From CAZEAN01 sp964510225 (lineage in GTDB: Bacteria; Planctomycetota; Planctomycetia; Isosphaerales; Isosphaeraceae), in the NCBI GenBank assembly GCA_964510225.1, contig CAZEAN010000055.1, forward strand, positions 1 through 39,957: 39,957 bases of DNA, written 5' to 3'. Shown piece after piece: positions 24,315 through 33,114 of this stretch. Position numbers and translations under genes: made by a program. Under the pieces are notes generated by a model. That model was not told the origin of the DNA, did not search any database, and was given only the letters and a program-made list of their open reading frames with translations. Position 1 is the first letter of the stretch. Every line of letters starts with the position of its first letter.

Positions 24315-27300
24315 ATGTCGGTTCCCGTCGCGATACTCTCGAGCTATGTTCCTTCACTCGTCCTCCGACGCTTCGCGACCAATCCTACGCGTATTGGTCA
24401 GGAAGTCGAACGAGTCACAGGAGCCGTCCTTTTCTCTGACCTCGCTGGGTTTACGGCACTAACTGAGCGCTTTGCAGCGGGAGGGCCCGCTGGTGCCGAA
24501 AAGCTCAGCGGGCTCCTTAATGCCTATTTTGAGAAGCTGATCGAACAGATCGAGGCTCACGGTGGAGATGTTCTCAAGCTCGCCGGTGATGCACTCGTTG
24601 CCTTATTTCGATCGACCGATGAACAACCGTTGCGGAACGTTGCGTTCCATGCCTGCCAATGTGGTCTTGCCATCCAAGAGATGCTTGATCAGTTCAGGGC
24701 TCCCGGTAATATCCAACTTGGATCGAAAATTGGCATCGGGATCGGAGAAGTGATCGCGATGCATGTCGGCGGTGTATTCGATCGCTGGGAACTCCTGATT
24801 GCTGGCGATCCACTCCAGCAGATGGGGCGTGCTGAGAGTGTCGCCGAACCGGGAGAAGTGATTCTCTCGCCAGAACTTTGGAGGACAGTTCATCGCTTTG
24901 CCCAGGGTTACGTCAAGGAACCTGGATTCCTTCGACTTGAGCGAATGAACCACTCCTTGCCTCGTTGGCCCCTCATCCGACCCCAACCACTCGCCGACGC
25001 GATCCCTGCACTCTTCGGCTACCTCCCCGGGGCGATCCGTGCACGACTTAATGCAGGGCAGTCGGAATGGCTTGCGGAACTCCGACGGCTTACGGTCCTC
25101 TTCGTCAACCTTCCCGATGTCGCGAATACGGCACCTGACGATCTCGACCGTCTGCACCGACTAATGAGAACACTTCAAGAGGCTATTTACATGCCGCTTG
25201 AAGGGTCAGTCAACAAGCTCAGTGTGGACGAAAAAGGGGTGACTCTTGTCGCAGCCTACGGTCTACCGCCACTCGCTCACGAGGATGACGCGACTCGAGG
25301 AGTCCGCGCTGCCTTGGAAATCTCCGAACGACTTCGAGCGATTGGCGTTTCGTCTGCGATCGGTGTCACGACAGGTACGGTATATTGTGGCGAAATCGGC
25401 GGTACGAACCGTCGTGAGTACACCATCATCGGCGATGGGGTCAACCTTGCCGCACGCCTCATGCAAGCCGCCTTGAAGTCGGGTGAGGCCGGCGCCATCC
25501 GCTGCGACCAAGAGACGATGGAATCAGCGAGTGATCGGTTGGAGTTCGAATCTCTCCAGCCAATCAAGGTGAAAGGAAAGTCGGACTTAGTTTCCCCCTA
25601 TCGGCCAATTTCCGATAAGGAAAGAACGCGGGGGGTCTCTTATGCCGACCAACCCCCGATGTCGGTTGATCTTGCTAGCGACCTCCGGAGTGGTGAGATC
25701 GATCTCAGAAGGCTCCAGACCATGATCGGTCGGGAGATCGAGATCGAGACGGCAGCAATGATAATGGAAGATCTCCGGAATGGGGGCTCGCGGGTGCTCC
25801 TTGTCGAGGGTGAGGCTGGTATTGGTAAGTCAACGTTTCTAAAGGCACTAATCCAACGCGCTCGGAGAACCGGATCGATTACCCCACGGACTGGCTCCGC
25901 TGACTCAATTGAATCTTCGACTCCCTACTTTGCTTGGCGACCGATCATCGCTGGCTTGTTTGGAATTGAGCCAGACGATGATGCTGAAACCAGGCGTGCC
26001 AAAGTTCTCTCACGATTTGAACGAAATCCTGAGAGAGATCGAGTGGCACCACTACTAAGTCCGATCCTTGCAATCGACCTGCCTGATACAGAAACAACCG
26101 CTTCTATGAAGGGTCCTGTACGAGCAGAAAACACTCGGGATCTCTTGAATCAACTGTTGCGGAGTACAGTCCGACGCGACGGTACCACCCTCCTCGTTTT
26201 GGAAGATCTTCATTGGATGGACTCTGCCTCACTCGCTTTTCTCTGGAGTGTGGTTCGGGGCAATATCAAGGGACTCATGGTCGTTCTCTCCACTCGACCG
26301 ATAAGAGAGAATCGTCCTGCAGAGCTTGATGCTATTCTGAACAATCCGTACTGCCTTCGCTTCGACCTAGAGCCACTTTCAGAACTCGATGTTACCGAAC
26401 TCGTCCGCGCCCGCTTGAACGTCAACGATCTCCCTGGACCAATCGAAGAACTGATCCAAGAACGAACACGAGGAAATCCGTTCTTCGCGGAGGAGCTTGC
26501 CTACAGCCTCAGAGACTCAGGGATGATAACGGTCCAGGACGGTATTTGCCGAGTCCGACCAGGAGTCGATCTCAGTGCGCTTCACGTCGAGCAAACCCTG
26601 GCGGCTTTGGTCACGAGCCGGATCGATCAGCTCAAGCCTGGGCAACAAGTGGCCTTGAAGATCGCCAGTGTCATCGGACGCCTCTTCTCATCCCGAGCCC
26701 TCCGTGACATCTACCCGGACGAAGCAGAACGTCCACAGCTCCCCAACCACTTGACTGCCTTGGAGGAACGTGGCCTAACTGTACAACAAGAGAAGGAGCC
26801 TGATGCACTATACCTCTTCAAACACGTTGTTACCCAAGAAGTCGCCTACGGGCTGATGCTCGAAAAGCAACGCAGACCGATCCACCACAGAATCGCACTC
26901 TGGTACGAACGCACTTATGCGGGTGAACTCGTCTCGCACTACCCGTTACTCGCCTATCACTGGAGTCGCGCCGAGGTCAACGATCGTGCACTGAGTTATC
27001 TTGAGCGCGCCGGAAAACAGGCACTCGAAGGAGGTTTGGCTCAAGAGGCGGTTCGGTTCCTTCAAGAGGCACTGGGAAGAGCCGACCAGACAGTCGACCA
27101 AGGTCGTCGGGCTTCGTGGGAAGGGATGATTGCTCGAGCATACTTGGATTTAGGCCGGACATCTGAAAGCCGTGCTCATGTCGTCAAGGCGTTGCAACTG
27201 ATGGGTCGGCCCGTGCCATCGAATCCGATTCGGCTTATTGCCGCCTATACGAAACAAGCCCTTATCCAAACGTCTCGACGTTTTGGAATCGGTCAGATTG

Positions 27301-28455
27301 GTGGAAAAGAGCGGAAGGATCATTTCTGGAAGGCGTCGGCTGCTTACGATGTTCTCGGCAACATCTGCTACTATGACCAAGACCGAGCGACCGGCGTCTA
27401 TGCGGCACTCCGAGCACTCAATCTGGCAGAAGGAAGCCCTGCGTCAGTTGAGCTTGCCCGAGCCTATGCGACAATGTGTGTTGCCGCCAGCCTGGTACCC
27501 GCGAGGCGATTGGCCGAGGTCTACCGGAAAGAAGCCCTCCGGGTCGCGACGAGAATCGATGACCCGGTCGCGGAGGCAATTGCCTCGGTCCTGACCGGGG
27601 TCTTCCTCATGAGCGTCGGTCGCTGGGACGAAGCTCAGAGCGCACTCACCAGAGCGATCAAGCTTACTGAAGAATTGGGTGATTGGCGACGTCATGAGGA
27701 AAGTCTCGGTGAACGAGGCCGACTCTACTATCTCCAGGGTGATTATCGTGCTGGAGCGGCTGACTTTGAACGCCTCGGGCGGATCGCTCGAGCACACGGA
27801 CACACTCAACAGGAACTCTGGTGGCGTCACGGACTCGCGAAGAACCTCTTTCGGCTGGGTAATGTCCGCGAAGCGATGAAGCTCCTGGAACAGTCCCCTG
27901 CCGTACTCGACTCCAACGGTGTAGACCGAGCCGATGCCGTGTTGGGACTCGGTGTTTTGTCACTGATCAAGTGGCGCGCTGGCGAGCAGCAGTCGGCTGT
28001 CCTGCTCGCCAAGGAAGGCTTGCAGCGGATCGGTAAAGCTCGTCCGATTGTGAACTACAACTTGGAAGGATATGGTGGCGTCGCAGAAGTCCTTTTAAGT
28101 CATTGGGAGGCAGAAGGTAGTCAATCGACCAGCAGAACTGACGCTCTTGCCGCATGCGCTGCCCTGAGCCGGTTCGCTTTGGTCTTCCCGATCGGCCGTC
28201 CTCGTGCCCTCCTTTGTCAAGGACTCTCGCTCTGGCACCAAGGCCAGCGGAGGCTCGCAGAANNNNNNNNNNCGATCATTGGATAGGGCTCGGGAACTTA
28301 AAATGCCACTTGAGCATGCCACAGCCCTCTTCGAGTACGGCCGACACAAGACTCGATCTGACCCGAGTCGGCAATCATTACTACTTGGGGCCGCCGCGAT
28401 CTACAAACAGATCGACGCTCTATCCGATGCACGGCGTACTCAAGAGGAACTTTGA
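24315..28455 (+). CDS. Soluble-adenylyl-cyclase-like protein: two class III cyclase domains, NTPase, TPR (interrupted by N gap)
   Basis: 1316 codons precede the 10-N gap and 60 codons follow it in a frame that is continuous only if the true gap is a multiple of three. Domain C1 (about 30-190) keeps both metal aspartates: Asp42 in 'LFSDLAGFTALTERF' and Asp92 in 'LKLAGDALVALF'. C2 (about 255-400) has lost the first (Asn265 in 'LFVNLPDV') but keeps the transition-state Asn377/Arg381 in 'TIIGDGVNLAARL'. Its 'SVNKLSVDEKGVTLVAAYG' resembles mammalian sAC C2. An AAA/STAND-type NTPase follows (Walker A 'EGEAGIGKST' near 499-507; Walker B 'LLVLEDLHWMD' near 627-635), then TPR-like repeats to the end ('MPLEHATALFEYGRH'). 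It probably makes cAMP. The start ATG 24315 has no strong Shine-Dalgarno. Confidence 0.88.
28263..28272. other. Assembly gap (10 N) inside the cyclase gene
   Basis: Ten undetermined bases. The last codon before (GAA 28260-28262) and the first after (CGA 28273) are both whole codons in the correct protein, so the missing length must be divisible by three and cannot literally be 10. Translating straight through gives a false stop at 28286. Confidence 0.95.
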
Positions 28456-28573
28456 CAACCTTCGTCCGATACTCGCAAAGATGTGTTGTAGTAATGCAAG
28501 AATCTTCACTTTCAACGCAAGTGTGTCGAGTGCTAGCATTACGAATTCCACTCATTCCTTGGAGAGCTTCACG

Positions 28574-30022
28574 ATGCAACGCCGGACTTTCTTGAAGACC
28601 GCATCCACCGCCGCGCTCGGATGGCAGTTGGGGAATACTGCAAGAGGCCGAGTTGGGACAGCCGATTTGACTACTGCCGAGTCGTGTGGAGCTACCTACG
28701 CCTCACCCGATGAGGCAATGAAGTCTCCCCGCGAGACCCTTGCGTATATGCCATGCATTTACACAGGTACAAAGGTGGAGAAGCCGGATTACCTGGCGAC
28801 GGTTGATGTCGACCCTACGTCACCGAAGTACGGGGCGGTAGTACATCGACTCGAGATGCCGAATCTCGGTGATGAGCTTCATCACTTTGGTTGGAACGCG
28901 TGCAGTAGTTGTCATGGCGATCCCGATATGATGAGACGGTTTCTTGTGCTACCGGGAATCACCTCTGGCCGGATCCATATTGTCGACACAATTGATCCGA
29001 TGGCTCCCAAGCTACACAAAGTGATCGAAGGAAGCGAAGTCTGCGGAAAGGCAAATCTCTCTGCACCTCATACGGTCCATTGCCTCGCCGACGGGACCAT
29101 CATGATCTCGATGCTCGGTGATGGTGAAGGAAGAAAGCCTGGTGGCTTCCTCTTGCTCGATCAAGAATTCGAGATCAAGGGCTCCTGGGCGAATGATCGA
29201 TCGGGGATGGAGTATAACTATGACTTTTGGTACCAACCTCGACATAATGTGATGGTCTCGAGTGAGTGGGCAGCTCCAAACACCGTACAGAAAGGCTTCA
29301 ACCTAGACGATGTGGCAGCGGGCAAATACGGTCGTCGGCTCCACTTTTGGGACTGGAAGGCACGGACAGTTTCCGAGAGTATCGATCTCGGTGATGAAGG
29401 ATTGATCCCTCTCGAAGTCAGATTCCACCACAACCCCGATAGTACTCACGGTTTCGTCGGTGCAGCACTCTCAAGCGCGGTTTGGCACTGGCATCGGCCC
29501 GAAGCTAGTTGGGTTGCCGAGAAAGTAGTACAGGTCGAACCCATCGAGCAAGAAGGTTGGCCATTCCCGGTACCTGGCTTGATCACAGATATTGTCCTAT
29601 CGCTTGATGATCGTTGGCTTTACTTCTCCAACTGGCTTCACGGTGATATCCGGCAGTATGATGTCAGCGACCCTTCCCATCCCAAACTTACGGGCCAAGT
29701 CTGGCTCGGTGGAGTGGTCGGTAAAGGAAGGCGCCTGAATGGCACTGTGCTCAACGGTGGACCGCAGATGCTACAGCTTTCACTGGACGGGAAGCGACTC
29801 TATGTCACCAACTCGCTGTACAGCCCTTGGGACAACCAGTTCTATCCGGAGATGGCACAACAAGGCTCCTGGCTTCTCCAGCTTGATTGCGACACCGGCC
29901 AAGGTGGATTGTCCTTGAATGAGTCATTCCATCTTGATTTTGGTAACGAACCTCACGGGCCTGCACGCGCTCATGAGATCCGTTTCCCTGGTGGCGATTC
30001 GACTTCTGATATCTGGGTCTAA
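28574..30022 (+). CDS. mtoX: Methanethiol oxidase / selenium-binding protein SBP56, Tat-exported
   Basis: A 482-residue protein. ATG 28574 has GGAG nine bases upstream and opens a Tat signal (QRRTFLKTASTAALGW). The rest is the SBP56 beta-propeller: 'LAYMPCIYTGTKVEKPDYLA', 'LHHFGWNACSSCHGDPDMMR' with Cys110-Ser-Ser-Cys113, 'LSAPHTVHCLADGTIMISML', 'WSANDRSGMEYNY'-type strand and 'GWPFPVPGLITDIVLSLDDR'. Bacterial homologues oxidise methanethiol to formaldehyde, sulfide and peroxide using copper in the periplasm, which fits the export signal and the many histidines. The start codon ahead of the Tat motif excludes the much longer open frame that begins inside the cyclase gene. The gene is convergent with the peptidase gene, 9 bases away. 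Confidence 0.93.
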   Translation: MQRRTFLKTASTAALGWQLGNTARGRVGTADLTTAESCGATYASPDEAMKSPRETLAYMPCIYTGTKVEKPDYLATVDVDPTSPKYGAVVHRLEMPNLGDELHHFGWNACSSCHGDPDMMRRFLVLPGITSGRIHIVDTIDPMAPKLHKVIEGSEVCGKANLSAPHTVHCLADGTIMISMLGDGEGRKPGGFLLLDQEFEIKGSWANDRSGMEYNYDFWYQPRHNVMVSSEWAAPNTVQKGFNLDDVAAGKYGRRLHFWDWKARTVSESIDLGDEGLIPLEVRFHHNPDSTHGFVGAALSSAVWHWHRPEASWVAEKVVQVEPIEQEGWPFPVPGLITDIVLSLDDRWLYFSNWLHGDIRQYDVSDPSHPKLTGQVWLGGVVGKGRRLNGTVLNGGPQMLQLSLDGKRLYVTNSLYSPWDNQFYPEMAQQGSWLLQLDCDTGQGGLSLNESFHLDFGNEPHGPARAHEIRFPGGDSTSDIWV

Positions 30023-30031
30023 TCTGAACTA

Positions 30032-32578
30032 TTACTCCGTTGGTTCCCAACGAGGCTCTACCTCGAGTAAGTGACGGACAAAGAAGTCGAGCTGCCGGCG
30101 GCGGCCATAAGGTGTCCCGGCAGCACCGTGCCCAGCACCTGGAATGATGACGAAGTCGAAATCCTTGTCAGCCTTGATGAGTGCGTCGACAACTTGCATC
30201 GTGCTTGCTGGATCCACGTTACGATCGAGTTCACCGACGATCAGCATCAACTTGCCCTGGAGTCGGTGGGCTTGGGTGACGTTGGACTGCGCTTCGTAGT
30301 GAGACCCGATCGGCCACCCCATCCAGAGTTCATTCCACCAAATCTTGTCCATCCGGTTGTCGTGACAGCCACAGTCGGCAACACCAACCCTGTAAAAGTC
30401 ACCGTGCATCAATAATCCCTGGAGTGCATTCTGGCCTCCCGCCGACCCTCCATAGATGCCAACTCGGGTGAGGTCCATTGCTGGATACTCTTCGGCTGCT
30501 GCCTTAATCCACTTGATCCGATCAGGGAAGCCAGCGTCTCCGAGATTTTGCCAGCAGACGTCGTGGAATGCTTTAGAGCGGTTTGATGTTCCCATGCCGT
30601 CGATCTGTACAACGATGAACCCCAGTTCTGCTAGTCGAGCCATGTCGCCGACTCTACCGAACGATTTAGGAACATAGGATGACTGAGGCCCCGCGTAGAT
30701 TTTTTCTATCACGGGATAGCATTTGGACGGATCATAGTGGCTTGGAACGACGATGATGCCATGAATCTCTGTCGTATCGTCGCGGCCGGCCGCCACGAAG
30801 GGGATCGGTGACTTCCACCCGGTCTCCTTAAGTGCCGACCAGTCGGCGCGTTCGAGAGGTACCACCAACGTTCCACTCGCAGTGTTCCGTAACTCGATGA
30901 TGGGAGCGTGATCGACCCGGGACCACGTATCGATGAAGAAGTCGCCATTCGGGGAGAACTCCCATGAATGTGTACCATCTCCTTCGGTGAGGATGGTCAA
31001 CCCTGTACCATCAAAATTGACCCGGACGAGGTGTTTATAATAGGGATCTTGGTCAGGATAGATTCCTCCGGTACTGAACCAAATCTGCCGTTTCTCTTCG
31101 TCAACTCGAACTATGTCGCGGACAACCCACTCCCCTTCGGTAATCTGGTTCTTGAGGTCTCCTGTAGAGCCATCAATAAGATACAGGTGGTTCCAGCCAT
31201 CTCGTTCACTCATCCAGATTAGCTCATCAGTCGCGTCGATCCAGTTCATGTACGTTTTGTGTGCATAATCGATGAACGTCGGGCTGTGTTCATCCACAAT
31301 ACAACGTGATGTTCCGGTTGCTGTATCAACTTGAACGATACGAAGAATCTGGTGGCCTCGTTCGTTGTACAAGAAAGTGAAGTTTGTGGAGTCGAGGGAC
31401 CATCGGAGCCGGCTCAATCTCCAGGGGTTGCTAAAGAGTTCATCTTTGATTGGGATGGAAGTTTTTGATTCGAGGTCGAAAAGCCGAGGATGGGGGTGAT
31501 CAATCCGGTCGCCAGGCTTGGTGTAGTCGAGGGTGATCAGCTTCGGCTGCAGTTGGTCATCGGGTGAGGATTCGATGATGTGGATCTGTCGATTTTCGCC
31601 TGGCTCCACCTGCATCACCACAAGCTTTGTTGAGTCAGGTGACCAGTACAATGGCCCGCGGTAGGAATTTTCTGGTGTCCCATTCGTCGACAGTGGGACT
31701 GCTTCCGCGCTATTCTCCATGTCATGGAGAACGATGTTGTGGTCGACGATCTCGGCTCGCCATCTGCCGTCGGGAGACACCTCGGATCTTCGTTGTCGAT
31801 TTGGACGGGATCGTGGAGTGACGATTCTGGGTGCAGTTGACTCTTCATTGACAACAGCGAGCGCGGGTGATCGGGTTGCCCTGAAGGCTGCTAGCGGTTT
31901 TCCTTCTTGATCGAGGATCAGCCAGACATGCCCCGCGAATGTGTGTTGCTTCCGATCCTGACCCGGTTCGAGGGAGCCATAAGAGAGGCGACGTCCAGAC
32001 TCACTGATCCAGTATAGCTCGATCGTCTCCTCAGTTTCATTGCGAAACTGAATCTCTGTATCTCTGTCACTTGTTCGCGAGGGTACGAGGACAGTTAAGG
32101 GAGTCAGCCCAGACCTTGTGACCACACCGTCGTTGGCTTGGACGAGTTCCTCGGTGACGTTGTTATAAATCCAATCCTTACCAAAGGACCGAAATTGGAC
32201 TGTGGATGCTTCTTCATCAAGCTCAATCGTACGGAATGGCAACCGATCTGGCTCGACTCCCTCTTGAGCCTGCTCGCTCAACGCCTCGGCCAGTTGCACA
32301 TGGTCGAACGCGCGTTGGCGGGTTTCGGCAATCGCATCGACAGCTATAAATTCTGCCGTATCACGACTTGTTTCGATGCGATACCAGAATGTGTTTCCTG
32401 ATGCATCCCACTCCGGACGAACCTGGTCTCGATAGACCAAGTTACGCGTAGTCGAGGGCCATGCTATCGCCCGTTCATAATCAGACCGCGTTCCTTGTCC
32501 AACGAATTCTGCATCTTGAGTCCGGGATGGTTCTAGCGCTGAAAGGAGTACGAAAGCAACGATGTGAAGGGGAATCAT
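30032..32578 (-). CDS. S9-family (DPP IV-like) serine peptidase with VHL-like beta-domain insert
   Basis: An 848-residue exported peptidase. A weak signal peptide (MIPLHIVAFVLLSALEPSRT) is followed by a DPP IV-type beta-propeller and a C-terminal alpha/beta hydrolase. The triad is Ser712 in 'VGIYGGSAGGQNALQG', Asp785 in 'LIVGELDRNVDP' and His817 in 'IIPGAGHGAAG'. The oxyanion/strand element 'YPVIEKIYAGPQSSYVP' is also typical. The family cleaves short peptides, often after proline, outside the cytoplasm. Residues about 174-235 carry an inserted segment, 'FRNETEETIELYWISESGRR' then 'YGSLEPG' and 'HTFAGHVWL', which matches the beta domain of von Hippel-Lindau protein. ATG 32578 is the only upstream start with the signal peptide. 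Confidence 0.9.
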   Translation of the reverse strand: MIPLHIVAFVLLSALEPSRTQDAEFVGQGTRSDYERAIAWPSTTRNLVYRDQVRPEWDASGNTFWYRIETSRDTAEFIAVDAIAETRQRAFDHVQLAEALSEQAQEGVEPDRLPFRTIELDEEASTVQFRSFGKDWIYNNVTEELVQANDGVVTRSGLTPLTVLVPSRTSDRDTEIQFRNETEETIELYWISESGRRLSYGSLEPGQDRKQHTFAGHVWLILDQEGKPLAAFRATRSPALAVVNEESTAPRIVTPRSRPNRQRRSEVSPDGRWRAEIVDHNIVLHDMENSAEAVPLSTNGTPENSYRGPLYWSPDSTKLVVMQVEPGENRQIHIIESSPDDQLQPKLITLDYTKPGDRIDHPHPRLFDLESKTSIPIKDELFSNPWRLSRLRWSLDSTNFTFLYNERGHQILRIVQVDTATGTSRCIVDEHSPTFIDYAHKTYMNWIDATDELIWMSERDGWNHLYLIDGSTGDLKNQITEGEWVVRDIVRVDEEKRQIWFSTGGIYPDQDPYYKHLVRVNFDGTGLTILTEGDGTHSWEFSPNGDFFIDTWSRVDHAPIIELRNTASGTLVVPLERADWSALKETGWKSPIPFVAAGRDDTTEIHGIIVVPSHYDPSKCYPVIEKIYAGPQSSYVPKSFGRVGDMARLAELGFIVVQIDGMGTSNRSKAFHDVCWQNLGDAGFPDRIKWIKAAAEEYPAMDLTRVGIYGGSAGGQNALQGLLMHGDFYRVGVADCGCHDNRMDKIWWNELWMGWPIGSHYEAQSNVTQAHRLQGKLMLIVGELDRNVDPASTMQVVDALIKADKDFDFVIIPGAGHGAAGTPYGRRRQLDFFVRHLLEVEPRWEPTE

Positions 32579-33114
32579 GGCGACTTCTCGATCAAGTTAC
32601 CCAATGTCATGGGATCAACAATGATCTAAGATGATCGCCCCAGTGAGCGGCAGGAGCAAGTCCTTCGTCCCGATCCACTGTATTACGGCGCCGAGCGTGC
32701 CCATCGCTTGCGGACTGCGATCACCACACCACCGGTGAGTCCGAGTGCGGTCAGAATCACGGTCGATGGCTCAGGGACGGAGGCTGGGCTTCCTCCGAAG
32801 GCGATTTCGCCCAGCGACGAAAAGGTGGAAGAATCTGCGTTTCATGTTAGGAATGATAAGAGTTCAATATTGTGATCTCTTGTTGGATTGACTGGAACTG
32901 ATCACGGTGTTTTGATCCGATCCGCCACTACAAGAAATCAGATTCCAATCGGGAGATCATCCTGGTTTCGTCTGCGTCGGGTCTTGATAACATAGTGAAG
33001 CTACATCTCTCCTGAGAATTGCGTTCGGATCGCTACGGTTCGATCACATTCGCAGCAATCCAGCGTGTTCAACCAAGATATAACGACATCTAGAATTTCG
33101 AGGAAACATTGCAC
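32579..33114. other. Divergent intergenic region with an orphan PEP-CTERM tail
   Basis: It lies between the minus-strand peptidase start and the plus-strand BNR gene. The part near 32683-32841 encodes a PEP-CTERM tail (listed separately). The rest, about 32842-33100, is A/T rich and fits a promoter region for the BNR gene; GAGGA lies ten bases before its ATG. Confidence 0.5.
32683..32841 (-). pseudogene. Orphan PEP-CTERM C-terminal fragment (gene remnant)
   Basis: A minus-strand frame of 52 codons ends at TAA 32685-32683. It reads 'NADSSTFSSLGEIAFGGSP', then 'ASVPEPSTVILTALGLTGG', a hydrophobic core, 'AVRKRWARSAP' and stop. This is a complete exosortase sorting signal plus the last residues of a secreted beta-sheet domain. 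Just upstream in frame is TGA (32844-32842). No start codon or signal peptide exists in the frame, so the body of the gene is missing. It is either the remnant of a deleted PEP-CTERM gene or the tail of a gene broken by rearrangement. It lies 105 bases upstream of the peptidase start. Confidence 0.75.

Noticed and set aside
24315..28286. Cyclase gene ending at 28286
   Set aside because: That stop arises only by counting the ten N literally; the TPR repeat continues in another frame to 28455.
28154..28573. Long upstream start for the methanethiol oxidase gene
   Set aside because: It reads out of frame through the cyclase gene and the N gap. ATG 28574 has a Shine-Dalgarno and starts a Tat signal.
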